This document shows positions 1-6,871 of a DNA stretch of 64,000 nucleotides, one piece after another (within the stretch, counting starts at the first letter, position 1; each line of letters begins with the position of its first letter). Location of the stretch: assembly GCF_027568515.1 (NCBI RefSeq), contig NZ_JANKZF010000012.1, positions 18,441 through 82,440 of the forward strand, written 5' to 3'. The notes under the pieces were generated by a model. It made no database searches and had not been told where the DNA came from. It saw only the letters and a program-made list of their open reading frames with translations. Origin of the DNA: Arthrobacter sp. HY1533. GTDB taxonomy: Bacteria > Actinomycetota > Actinomycetes > Actinomycetales > Micrococcaceae. Both the position numbers and the translations under genes were made by a program.

Positions 1-1
1 C

Positions 2-337
2 GCAGCCAACGAGAGGTGGGTCATGGACGCCCGCGGTGCCGTGCACAGCGTTGCCCGCCCGGATCTGTGCATCACCAGCACCAACCCGAGCAGGCCAAGC
101 AACTGCGACGCATCCAATGTGTCCCAGCAATGGATATACACGGCCGACGGCCACCTGAACTCGGTGGCCTCGCCCGGCTACTCCGTCGACCTGAACCGGG
201 CCACGCGGCTGCCCATCCTGTACCAAACCTCAGGGGGCAGCAACCAGAAATGGGTTGGCCTGGGCAACACCACGGTGCCGGCATTGGTGGCGCTCGATGC
301 GGCGACGTTGAAAAAGTTGGGGGAGCTGGGACTCTAA
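2..337 (+). CDS. Ricin-type beta-trefoil lectin domain protein, C-terminal fragment
   Basis: The reading frame is open from the left edge and ends at TAA 335-337, so only the last 111 codons are seen. Two QxW-type motifs (QQW in SQQWIY, QKW in NQKWVG) about 40 residues apart are the signature of ricin B-like carbohydrate-binding repeats, and Cys residues lie before the first. In actinobacteria such modules usually end secreted glycosidases or other hydrolases; the catalytic part lies outside the window, so the enzyme class is unknown. A strong hairpin follows 18 nt downstream. The true start is upstream, so the internal ATG at 23 should not be used. Confidence 0.72.
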   Translation, partial: AANERWVMDARGAVHSVARPDLCITSTNPSRPSNCDASNVSQQWIYTADGHLNSVASPGYSVDLNRATRLPILYQTSGGSNQKWVGLGNTTVPALVALDAATLKKLGELGL

Positions 338-354
338 CGCCCGGTTACAAGAAA

Positions 355-399
355 AAGGACCGCCCGCACGCACCGTGAAGGTGCGTGCGGGCGGTCCTT
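355..399. terminator. Bidirectional Rho-independent terminator
   Basis: A perfect 20-bp inverted repeat (355-374 with 380-399) has a 5-nt loop. It begins AAGGACC and ends GGTCCTT, giving a short T run only on the minus strand. It sits between the converging lectin and VOC genes and can serve both. Confidence 0.85.
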
Positions 400-426
400 A
401 TGACTGTGGGGGTTCTCTTGAAATGC

Positions 427-458
427 CTAGGCCAGGGGCTGGCTAGGCCAGGGGCTGG
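427..458. repeat. 16-bp perfect tandem duplication at the 3' end of the VOC gene
   Basis: The unit CTAGGCCAGGGGCTGG occurs twice back to back (427-442, 443-458). On the minus strand the inner copy encodes the last residues and the TAG stop of the VOC gene; the outer copy is a duplicate just beyond the stop. It looks like a slippage duplication with no effect on the protein. Confidence 0.8.
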
Positions 459-1219
459 ATCAGCTTGAACATGGCGCCCGTGCAGTCGGTGAGCCCGGCA
501 AGCCGGCCGTAGGGGGTGTCCTCGGCCTCGTTGATGACCGTGGCACCCAAGGTCAGGGCCTTCGCCACGGAGGCATCGGCGTCGTCCACCTGGAAGTAAA
601 CCTCCCAGTGGGAGGGCACCTCGTCGGGAAGGTAGCCGGCGGCATCCATGACGCCGGCCAGCTCCTTCTCGCCGTCAACCAGGGTGGTGTAGCGGAACTC
701 CGGGCTGTCGCCCATGACCTTGGGGGTCAGGCCAAAGACGCCCGTGTAGAAGTCGACGGCGGCCGGGTAGTCCTTGCTGTGCAGCTCGTGCCAGGCCGAG
801 GCGCCGTTTTCCTCGTGGGCCTGGAAGCCCGTGTGCCCGCCGAATTCCCAGAGCCCAATGGACGCGCCGCCGGGATCGCCGAGCATGGCCATCTTCCCTT
901 GTTCCGGCACCTCCATGGGATCCATGTAGGCGATGGCCCCGGCGTCCTTGGCGGAGGCCACGGCCGCGTCGATGTCGTCAACGCGCAGGTACGTGCTCCA
1001 CATGTCCGGGTAGCCCTGGCCATCTTCCTGGCTCTGCATCAGGCCGGCAACGCTCTTGCCGTCCTTGTACGCCATGGTGTAGCCGCCGTACTTTTCCTCA
1101 TCCCCGGTTTCGTAGTTCCAGCCGAACAATGCGGTGTAAAACTCCTGGGACTTCGCCATGTTGGAGGTCATCAGGTCAATCCAGCACGGTGCGCCGGCGG
1201 GGAATTCTTGCTCGGTCAT
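443..1219 (-). CDS. VOC family protein with two glyoxalase/dioxygenase-type domains
   Basis: A 258-residue protein with two tandem vicinal-oxygen-chelate modules. The first (about 1-120) carries PCWIDLMTSN and LGDPGGASIGLWE; the second (about 130-258) carries AWHELHSKDY and DCTGAMFKLIQP. Two-module VOC proteins include glyoxalases, bleomycin-resistance-like proteins and extradiol dioxygenase relatives; the substrate cannot be assigned from sequence. Start ATG 1217-1219 is chosen because AGGAG sits about 6 nt upstream; an 11-codon longer start lacks such a site. It is transcribed leftward after yajQ but is separated from it by a terminator, so it is probably its own unit. Confidence 0.85.
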   Translation of the reverse strand: MTEQEFPAGAPCWIDLMTSNMAKSQEFYTALFGWNYETGDEEKYGGYTMAYKDGKSVAGLMQSQEDGQGYPDMWSTYLRVDDIDAAVASAKDAGAIAYMDPMEVPEQGKMAMLGDPGGASIGLWEFGGHTGFQAHEENGASAWHELHSKDYPAAVDFYTGVFGLTPKVMGDSPEFRYTTLVDGEKELAGVMDAAGYLPDEVPSHWEVYFQVDDADASVAKALTLGATVINEAEDTPYGRLAGLTDCTGAMFKLIQPLA

Positions 1220-1294
1220 GGTCACTCCTGGTTGTGGAGAAAGGGGGAACAATTCAAGAGCCTATGCCCGGGAAAGGTCCGCCACAAGGGCAAA

Positions 1295-1358
1295 AAGGCG
1301 CCCGCACACTGGGAATTCACCGGGTGTTCGCCGGTGGGTTCCAGTGCGCGGGCGCCTT
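1295..1358 (-). terminator. Terminator downstream of yajQ
   Basis: An imperfect inverted repeat pairs 1295-1312 with 1341-1358, starting AAGGCGCCCGC and ending GCGGGCGCCTT, with one mismatch and a GC-rich inner region. It lies just beyond the yajQ stop and upstream of the VOC gene. Confidence 0.7.
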
Positions 1359-1371
1359 GGGTTGCTGCGGA

Positions 1372-1860
1372 CTAGCGCAGGTTCACGAACTGCAGGTCCG
1401 CGTCCTCAAACTTGCGCAGCAGGGCCATGACATCCTGCAGGTCGTCGCGGCTCTTGGAGCTCACGCGGAGTTCGTCGCCCTGGATGGTGGACTTGACGCC
1501 CTTGGGGCCCTCGTCGCGGATGAGCTTGTTGATCTTCTTCGCCACGTCCTGGGCGATGCCCTCCTTGATTTCGGCTTCAAGGCGGTATTCCTTGCCGGAT
1601 GCAAAGGGCTCGCCGGCGTCGAGGGACTTCAGGGAGATGCCGCGCTTGATCAGCTTGGATTCGAAAACGTCCATGACGGCCATGACGCGCTCTTCGGAGT
1701 TGGCCTTGATCAGGATCTTTTCGCCGCTGAAGTCGATCTCAGCGCCGACCCCCTTGAAGTCGTAGCGCTGGATGACTTCCTTCTGGGCCTGGTGCAGCGC
1801 ATTGGCCACCTCCTGCTTGTCGACCTTGCTGACGACGTCAAACGTTGACTCACTTGCCAT
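1372..1860 (-). CDS. yajQ: YajQ family nucleotide-binding protein (UPF0234)
   Basis: This 162-residue protein matches the UPF0234/YajQ family over its full length: N-terminal ESTFDVVSKVDKQEVANA, central GISLKSLDAGEP, and the C-terminal VKSTIQGDELRVSSKSRDDLQ block. Members have two ferredoxin-like folds and bind nucleotides; some proteobacterial homologues bind cyclic di-GMP and affect transcription, but the role in actinobacteria is unsettled. Start ATG 1858-1860 follows GGTGGAG at a good distance; a longer start adds six residues of the Shine-Dalgarno region itself. It stands alone between a non-coding stretch and a terminator. Confidence 0.92.
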   Translation of the reverse strand: MASESTFDVVSKVDKQEVANALHQAQKEVIQRYDFKGVGAEIDFSGEKILIKANSEERVMAVMDVFESKLIKRGISLKSLDAGEPFASGKEYRLEAEIKEGIAQDVAKKINKLIRDEGPKGVKSTIQGDELRVSSKSRDDLQDVMALLRKFEDADLQFVNLR

Positions 1861-2019
1861 GATTGCTCCACCTTCCAAAAAATATGGGCGATTTACTTGG
1901 ATCTAAGCCTATCGCCCGAGGGCCCCAAGTCGAGCGAAGCGAGATTTGGGAGGGCGCGAGGCGCTATCGCGCGAGGGGCGCAAGTGGGGAGTAGGGGGAT
2001 TTGCCGCTCACAGAATCCT

Positions 2020-2034
2020 CGTAGGGTCCCTACG
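2020..2034. promoter_or_regulatory. 15-bp palindrome upstream of the 120-residue orphan gene
   Basis: CGTAGGG-T-CCCTACG is a perfect 7-bp inverted repeat around one central base, 63 nt before the start codon at 2097. It could be an operator. The rest of 1861-2096 holds no gene I can support. Confidence 0.3.
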
Positions 2035-2096
2035 GCAACTGCACATGTGGCCTCGGCATAGTTGCTTGTGTAGAGACCGCCACACCAGGAGGAACG

Positions 2097-2459
2097 ATGT
2101 CTGCCAACGGAACCGAACCCCACCCAGCTGCAAAAGCCGCCGCACTGCCTCTGACGGGGTTGCCCGCCATCGGAACCGGGCCCAAGGTTGCCAGGAAATC
2201 CGTTGCAACCACCATGGCCGCCGTCACCCTGGCCGCTGCAGCAGTTTTGGGGGCGCCAGGCCTGGTGGGCGGCAGCGCCCCGACTCTTGACCCGGCGAGC
2301 ATCATTGCATCCCCGCCGAACTCCACGGAGCAGCGCATTGCCGGGGTCCATGAGGACATGGCGCGCGCCGTTGCGCTGCAGCAGGTCACGGCCGAACAGG
2401 CTGCCTTCCTGGAACGCCAGCTTGTCCGCCGGATCCAGGGCGGCACGGCGGATGCCTGA
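2097..2459 (+). CDS. Hypothetical small membrane or exported protein
   Basis: No family is recognised in this 120-residue protein. A canonical AGGAGG at 2087-2092 lies 4 nt before the ATG, which strongly supports translation. A basic segment (about residues 30-34, KVARK) precedes one Ala/Val-rich hydrophobic stretch (about 37-58), as in a signal anchor or an uncleaved signal peptide. The C-terminal 45 residues are polar and look helical (EQRIAGVHEDMARAVALQQV). It lies alone between yajQ and tRNA-Tyr. Confidence 0.7.
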   Translation: MSANGTEPHPAAKAAALPLTGLPAIGTGPKVARKSVATTMAAVTLAAAAVLGAPGLVGGSAPTLDPASIIASPPNSTEQRIAGVHEDMARAVALQQVTAEQAAFLERQLVRRIQGGTADA

Positions 2460-2646
2460 GCGGGCCGGACAGGCAATCCGAACTCAGCGATTGGAGCAGG
2501 AAATGTACCGCCACCAACCTGGAATTTGGCCGAACTGAGGCGCTGAGAGCGCTCGATTTTATTCTTGAGCAAATCCCCTGTATTGTTTTACTGCTCCCAC
2601 TTGCTGGGGGCGAAAGTCGGACCTGAAGCTGGGTTTGGCTGGCCAT

Positions 2647-2728
2647 GGCAGATTACCCGAGTGGCCAAAGGGGGCTGACTGTAAATCAGCTGGCAACGCC
2701 TTCACTGGTTCGAATCCAGTATCTGCCA
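2647..2728 (+). tRNA. tRNA-Tyr (anticodon GUA)
   Basis: The acceptor stem GGCAGAT (2647-2653) pairs with ATCTGCC (2721-2727), with A as discriminator. The anticodon arm CTGACTGTAAATCAG gives GUA. A long variable arm makes it a class II tRNA, as expected for Tyr, and the T arm contains GGTTCGAATCC. CCA is not encoded. A terminator follows at once. Confidence 0.96.
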
Positions 2729-2737
2729 CCGCACCGG

Positions 2738-2780
2738 AAAACCCGGAACCAAGCGATCTTCGCCTGGTTCCGGGTTTTTT
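2738..2780 (+). terminator. Terminator of tRNA-Tyr
   Basis: The stem AAACCCGGAACCA / TGGTTCCGGGTTT has a 13-nt loop and is followed by a T run (2775-2780). It begins 10 nt after the tRNA. Confidence 0.88.
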
Positions 2781-2837
2781 GTTTCCCGGATCTTGCCCGG
2801 CACCTCCGTGCGGGCCGGGGCGAACTACAGTTAAGGC

Positions 2838-3617
2838 ATGGAATATCTGGTGCCGCTGCTCATTGTGCTTGTCATTGTCATTGCCGCAGTTGTTGCTGTT
2901 CGGCTGCTGGGCCGGCGCAACAGGCCAGCCGGCAACAAGACTGGCAACCAGGCCGTCGGCGGCCCCCGCCGGGGCCGCGAGCCCACCCGTGAAGATGCCG
3001 TTGAAGCCAGTTCCCGCCTGAGTCCTCAGGAGCATCGCAGGATTTACTCCATGATCGCGCAGGGCCAGGTGCTCAATGCCGTGAAGGAGTACCGCAAGGC
3101 CACTCGCCTGGGGCTCGGAGAGTCTGCCGCCGCCGTGGCGGCCCTGGCACAGTTCCCGCAGCCCACGCCGGAACCGGTCGTGCCTGCCGTTTCCGCTGAT
3201 CCTTCCGCCGCCGGGGACGCCCCGGCAGGTGACGGGACCCCCGCAACGGTGGAGGTTGTCCCCGGCCTGCCGCCCATGGACGCGAATTGGACGGTGGAGG
3301 ACATCATCAATGCCGCCCCCGTGGATGCGCCATCCCCGGCTCCGGAAGCAGCTCTTCCATCGGCGGCTGTGCAGGCTGCTGCCCAGCAGGTGCCTAACCC
3401 CGTGGCCGGCAGCTACCGCTACCGCGCCATAGTTTCCAGGGGCAATGACGTGCGTGAGGTTGCCAGCACCCGGTTGAATGAGCAGGTGTTTGACGCCATC
3501 AAGGAGTTGGCCCGGGCAGGGGACAGGGATGGGGCCGCAGCGCTGCTGCGCGGCCACGCCGAGATCGGGGCGGCGGAGGCCCGGGAGTTTGTGGACATGA
3601 TCGGCCCGGAAGACTAG
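2838..3617 (+). CDS. Membrane-anchored protein with L7/L12-like C-terminal-type modules
   Basis: This 259-residue protein has one N-terminal membrane span (residues 4-24) followed by a basic cytosolic segment. Residues about 58-98 (RIYSMIAQGQVLNAVKEYRK, then ATRLGLGESAAAV) resemble the alpha-beta C-terminal domain of ribosomal protein L7/L12, where the same spacing of IKxxRxxTGLGLKEA is seen. A Pro/Ala linker follows, then a second related helical module (about 205-258, VFDAIKELARAGDRDGAA). The job is unknown; a tethered scaffold is one guess. A -10 box TACAGT (2826-2831) ends 6 nt before the ATG, so the mRNA is probably leaderless. A terminator follows. Confidence 0.75.
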   Translation: MEYLVPLLIVLVIVIAAVVAVRLLGRRNRPAGNKTGNQAVGGPRRGREPTREDAVEASSRLSPQEHRRIYSMIAQGQVLNAVKEYRKATRLGLGESAAAVAALAQFPQPTPEPVVPAVSADPSAAGDAPAGDGTPATVEVVPGLPPMDANWTVEDIINAAPVDAPSPAPEAALPSAAVQAAAQQVPNPVAGSYRYRAIVSRGNDVREVASTRLNEQVFDAIKELARAGDRDGAAALLRGHAEIGAAEAREFVDMIGPED

Positions 3618-3630
3618 ATCGAATTGCAGA

Positions 3631-3667
3631 AGCGCCCGGTCCCCAAAAGGGGCCGGGCGCTTTTTTT
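3631..3667. terminator. Terminator between convergent genes
   Basis: The stem AGCGCCCGGTCCCC / GGGGCCGGGCGCT has an AAAA loop, one bulge and seven T residues on the plus strand. It ends the L7/L12-like gene and lies just past the stop of the leftward 80-residue gene. Confidence 0.9.
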
Positions 3668-3676
3668 GTGTGCGGT

Positions 3677-3919
3677 TTAGCTGGCCCGCTGTTCGCTTTC
3701 GAGCACGAATCCGTCCTGGTGGTGGATCAGCTGGCGGCCCATGCCGGCGTCGAGCTGGATCCACAGGCACTGGCGGTCGTTGGACAGTGTCTCCACGCGG
3801 CCGGACAGCCGCCATCCGCGGCTGTTTACCAGGGCCACGGGCTCGTCCTTGGCCAGGACTGGCCACACGTCATGGTGCTCGGGGTCGATGAAAGCTCGGT
3901 GGTGAATGGGGCGTGTCAT
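3677..3919 (-). CDS. Hypothetical 80-residue protein
   Basis: No family is recognised. The product is soluble and charged (MTRPIHHRAFIDPEHHDVWP at the N-terminus) with an apparent beta-rich core (PVALVNSRGWRLSGRVETLS). Start ATG 3917-3919 is chosen for the close AGGAGA upstream; an in-frame ATG at 3943 with a weaker AAGGAAG adds eight residues. Codon use looks coding and the frame ends at the shared terminator. It is divergent from the MarR gene. Confidence 0.6.
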   Translation of the reverse strand: MTRPIHHRAFIDPEHHDVWPVLAKDEPVALVNSRGWRLSGRVETLSNDRQCLWIQLDAGMGRQLIHHQDGFVLESEQRAS

Positions 3920-4071
3920 GGGGTCTCCTGGTGTGAAAGTCATCGCTGCTTCCTTGAAATCGTTAGTCAACACCCCCAGCTTGGGTGAAACAGGTGAACT
4001 CCCTGTGAACTTGGTGTGTCCGCGTGTCCAAGAATCCATGAAGGTGCGTCTGGCTGTTTTGTCACAGGTAC

Positions 4072-4107
4072 TTGACTGTTAGGTAGCCTAATAGTTAGGC
4101 TACCTAA
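4072..4107 (+). promoter_or_regulatory. MarR promoter with perfect 13-bp inverted-repeat operator
   Basis: TTAGGTAGCCTAA (4079-4091) and its exact reverse complement (4095-4107) flank TAG. A -35 TTGACT (4072-4077) and a -10 TAGGCT (4096-4101) place the start of transcription 1-2 nt before the ATG at 4110. The operator therefore covers spacer, -10 and start, ideal for autorepression by the encoded MarR protein. The mRNA would be nearly leaderless. Confidence 0.82.
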
Positions 4108-4109
4108 TT

Positions 4110-4556
4110 ATGAACGAAAGCCAGCTTGAACTTGCCCGCCGCTACCGCGACATCCTGCGCCAGGCCGTGTTCCTGGTCCGTTCCATGGATCCCGAGGGTG
4201 ACCTCAGCATTGCGCACTTGAGCACGCTGAACATGGTCGCCGAGGAGCCCCTGCGGGTGGGCGCCATTGCGCGCAACTCCGGCATCAGGGTGCCCAGCGC
4301 CACCGAGCAGGTCATCAAGCTTGAGACTGCCGGCCTGGTGGAACGCGTCGCCGACCCCGACGACGCCCGGGTGGTCCTTGTCCGGCTCACCGAGCAGGGA
4401 CAGGCCATGCGGGCGAAGGAAAACAAGCACCGCAATGCGGCCATGGCGAGGGCCCTGGAAACCCTCAACGAGGGGGAGCGGGATGCCATTTCCGTCGCCA
4501 TCCCCGCCATTGCCAAGCTCAATGAGGCCTTGGCAAAGCAGTCCGCTGCCGGCTGA
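4110..4556 (+). CDS. MarR family transcriptional regulator
   Basis: A 148-residue winged-helix protein. The recognition region LRVGAIARNSGIRVPSATEQ and the wing RVADPDDARVVLVRLTEQG (residues about 82-100) are typical of MarR. The family binds palindromes as dimers and releases DNA on binding aromatic or drug-like ligands. The next gene is a drug-type MFS exporter in the same direction, and a perfect palindrome covers its own promoter, so it most likely represses itself and the exporter. There is no room for a separate Shine-Dalgarno between the -10 and the ATG, in line with a leaderless message. Confidence 0.92.
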   Translation: MNESQLELARRYRDILRQAVFLVRSMDPEGDLSIAHLSTLNMVAEEPLRVGAIARNSGIRVPSATEQVIKLETAGLVERVADPDDARVVLVRLTEQGQAMRAKENKHRNAAMARALETLNEGERDAISVAIPAIAKLNEALAKQSAAG

Positions 4557-4637
4557 AGCAGCCGCCCATCTCGGCCGCGTGCTGGGCCCGGGCGCCCGGC
4601 GTCGAACTTTATGAAGAAACCAAACAAGGAGAAAACA

Positions 4638-5867
4638 GTGCAGGCCAGTGCCGCAACGGACACACACCACCAAGGTGGCGGGGCGCTCCAATCGGAAAAG
4701 TCGTCAATGCTCAAGCAGCCCAAGGCGGTGTGGGCGGTGGCTTTCGCGGCCGTCTTCGCGTTCATGGGGATCGGGCTGGTGGACCCCATCCTGCCGGCCA
4801 TCGCCGAGAACCTGAAGGCCACGCCCAGTGAGGTCTCGCTGCTGTTCACGAGCTACTTCCTGGTCACGGCCATCGCCATGCTGGTCACCGGATTTGTGTC
4901 CTCGAGGATCGGCGGCAAGAAGACCCTGCTGATCGGCCTGGGCATCATCGTGGTGTTCTCCGCCCTTTCCGGGATGTCCAACTCGGTGGATGCGCTGGTG
5001 GGCTTCCGGGCCGGCTGGGGCCTGGGCAACGCGCTGTTCGTGGCCACCTCCCTTGCCGTCATGGTGGGCGTAGCCTCCGGCGGCGCGGCCACGGCCATCA
5101 TCCTGTACGAGGCCGCACTGGGGCTGGGCCTCTCGCTCGGCCCGCTCATGGGCGCCCTGCTGGGTGGCTGGCAGTGGCGTGCACCGTTCTTCGGCACCGC
5201 AACCGCCATGGCCATCGCCTTCATCCTGCTGGTGGTGCTGCTGCCCAAGACCCCGGCCCCCGCCGTGAAGACCCGGCTGCGCGACCCCCTGCTGGCCCTG
5301 GGCCACAAGGGCCTGCGCACCACGGCCGGCAGTGCACTTTTCTACAACTACGGCTTCTTCACCATCCTGGCGTTCGTGCCGTTCATCCTGGGCTTTGACG
5401 CCTACGGAATCGGAGCCGTGTTCTTCGGCTGGGGCGTGGCCGTGGCCGTGTTCTCCGTCTTCGTGGCCCCCGTGGTGCAGCGCCGCTTCGGCGCCACCAC
5501 GTCACTGACCGCCTCCCTGCTGGGCCTCATGCTGATCCTGGCCGGCCTGGCACTTTCCGCCGGGCACTCCGTCACGGTCATCGTGGTGCTGACCATTGCC
5601 TCCGGCGCCCTGCTGGGCATCAACAACACGCTGTTCACCGAAATGGCCATGTCCGTCTCGGATTCGCCGCGCCCCGTGGCCAGCGCCGGCTACAACTTTG
5701 TGCGCTGGATGGGCGGGGCCCTGGCACCATTCCTGGCCGCCAAGATCGCCGAGCACTCCTCCGCAGCCGTGACGTTCTGGGTGGCCGCGGCAATGGTGCT
5801 GGTCAGTGCTGCCGTGATCTTCGGTGGGCGCAAGTTCCTCACCGCGCACCAACCCCACGGCGTGTAG
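4638..5867 (+). CDS. MFS transporter, drug efflux type
   Basis: A 409-residue major facilitator protein with 12 predicted spans. It shows the N-domain motif DPILPAIAENLKATPSEVSL, the motif A region GFVSSRIGGKKTLLIG in loop 2-3 and the antiporter-like GLGLSLGPLMGALLGG around TM5. The polypeptide is in the inner membrane; a proton-driven exporter of small toxic compounds is inferred. GTG 4638 is preferred over an upstream ATG at 4611 because AAGGAG sits 7 nt before the GTG. It lies 81 nt after marR with no terminator, so the two are probably one operon induced by the exporter substrate. Confidence 0.88.
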   Translation: MQASAATDTHHQGGGALQSEKSSMLKQPKAVWAVAFAAVFAFMGIGLVDPILPAIAENLKATPSEVSLLFTSYFLVTAIAMLVTGFVSSRIGGKKTLLIGLGIIVVFSALSGMSNSVDALVGFRAGWGLGNALFVATSLAVMVGVASGGAATAIILYEAALGLGLSLGPLMGALLGGWQWRAPFFGTATAMAIAFILLVVLLPKTPAPAVKTRLRDPLLALGHKGLRTTAGSALFYNYGFFTILAFVPFILGFDAYGIGAVFFGWGVAVAVFSVFVAPVVQRRFGATTSLTASLLGLMLILAGLALSAGHSVTVIVVLTIASGALLGINNTLFTEMAMSVSDSPRPVASAGYNFVRWMGGALAPFLAAKIAEHSSAAVTFWVAAAMVLVSAAVIFGGRKFLTAHQPHGV

Positions 5868-5894
5868 CCGGGGCTCACGCGCTCAGCGAAACCG

Positions 5895-5939
5895 GTAGCC
5901 ATGGTTTCTGCGGTCACGTACCGTGGAAACCATGGCTAC
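5895..5939 (+). promoter_or_regulatory. 14-bp perfect inverted repeat covering the thioredoxin start codon
   Basis: GTAGCCATGGTTTC (5895-5908) and its exact reverse complement (5926-5939) are separated by 17 nt. The right arm contains the ATG at 5932. A possible -10 box TACCGT (5919-5924) lies in the spacer, so the repeat may be an operator spanning the core promoter. If transcription starts further upstream it would instead hide the start codon in a hairpin. Confidence 0.6.
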
Positions 5940-6312
5940 AGTTGAAATCACCACAGAATCTTTTGGACCCACCATTGAAGGCAACGACATTGTGATCGTT
6001 GATTTCTGGGCGTCCTGGTGCCAGCCCTGCGTGCGCTTTGCGCCCACCTTTGAGGCTGCCTCCGAGAAGCACGACGACGTCGTGTTCGGCAAGGTCGACA
6101 CCGAGGCACAGCAGCAGTTGGCTGCCGAAGCCAACATCACCTCCATCCCCACGCTGATGGCGTTCCGCGAAAAGGTGCTTGTCTTCGCCCAGCCCGGCGC
6201 CCTGAACGGCACCCAGCTGGACTCGGTCATCGACGCCGTCAAGGCCCTGGACATGAAGGAAGTCCACGCAGCCGTGGCCGCCAAGCAGGCCGAGGCGCCG
6301 GCAGCCGAGTAG
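5932..6312 (+). CDS. Thioredoxin family protein
   Basis: A 126-residue thioredoxin fold. The active site WCQPC (Cys30, Cys33) has Gln in place of the usual Gly of WCGPC; the cis-Pro segment is TSIPTLMAF. It should reduce disulfides in the cytosol, as no signal peptide is seen. The C-terminus carries a short Ala-rich tail beyond the usual domain. ATG 5932 is preferred to an upstream in-frame GTG (5923) because it gives the normal N-terminus. It is a single gene with its own terminator. Confidence 0.93.
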   Translation: MATVEITTESFGPTIEGNDIVIVDFWASWCQPCVRFAPTFEAASEKHDDVVFGKVDTEAQQQLAAEANITSIPTLMAFREKVLVFAQPGALNGTQLDSVIDAVKALDMKEVHAAVAAKQAEAPAAE

Positions 6313-6332
6313 GCGCCGGACCCGCAGCAACA

Positions 6333-6368
6333 AATGAGGCCCGTCACCTTCCGGTGACGGGCCTCATT
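6333..6368. terminator. Terminator after the thioredoxin gene
   Basis: A 16-bp perfect stem AATGAGGCCCGTCACC / GGTGACGGGCCTCATT has a TTCC loop. It lies 20 nt after the stop. There is no long T tail. Confidence 0.82.
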
Positions 6369-6402
6369 GCGCTGGCGGGTCGGGCCGCCGTCGGGCTTTC
6401 AG

Positions 6403-6508
6403 CGCCGAGTCTGACGGAGCGTGGTCGAATCCGACGTTGCGCAACGTCTCTGCGGACGCTTTCCGTCAGACTCGGGAAATCACGCGTTGCTTTCCGTCAG
6501 ACTCGGCG
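6403..6508. repeat. Inverted repeat element with internal palindrome
   Basis: CGCCGAGTCTGACGGA (6403-6418) is matched exactly in reverse by 6493-6508, and its 14-bp core recurs in reverse at 6462-6475. Between them lies a perfect 16-bp palindrome GACGTTGCGCAACGTC (6433-6448). The block fills the gap between two convergent genes and resembles a small REP-like or MITE-like element. Confidence 0.65.
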
Positions 6509-6522
6509 GCAGGGTGCCTCGG

Positions 6523-6801
6523 TTAGAGGCGGACCAGCTGGACGGGCTCGGCCAGCAGGGCGCTGAGGGACTCGTTGAGGTCCTGCACGGCGATGCCCTT
6601 GCTGTGCTGGTCCAGGTCTTCCTGGGACGCCCACTGCTCGGTCAGCACAATCTTCTCTTCCGATTCCTCGGTGATTTCGTACTGGATGCAGCCGGCCTCT
6701 TCCACGACCTGCTCGATGGCAATCTCGAGTGCAAGCTTCACGCGGAAGAACTCGTCCTCGTTGGGGATGAAAGTGGCCTGTAGGTTGATGATCTCGCTCA
6801 T
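6523..6801 (-). CDS. Antibiotic biosynthesis monooxygenase (ABM) domain protein
   Basis: A 92-residue protein with the ABM/YgiN dimeric alpha-beta barrel pattern: the first strand INLQATFIPNEDEF, the central GCIQYEITEESEEKIVLTEQW and the helix SQEDLDQHSKGIAVQDL. Such proteins oxidise quinols or small aromatics, or act as sensors or heme-linked enzymes; the substrate is not predictable. TAGGCT (6808-6813) lies exactly 6 nt before the ATG, so the mRNA is probably leaderless. It is a monocistronic gene next to the tetritol operon, in the same direction but preceded by its own promoter. Confidence 0.88.
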   Translation of the reverse strand: MSEIINLQATFIPNEDEFFRVKLALEIAIEQVVEEAGCIQYEITEESEEKIVLTEQWASQEDLDQHSKGIAVQDLNESLSALLAEPVQLVRL

Positions 6802-6871
6802 GGAAACAGCCTAGGCGATGCGGCCGTGCGGACGGGAAGCCGTCCCGCAGTGTGGGCCGTACCGGGTGCGG

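Noticed and set aside
1893..2572. Leftward reading frames across the 1.9-2.6 kb region
   Set aside because: They are antisense to the small gene at 2097-2459, lack ribosome-binding sites and show no family features.
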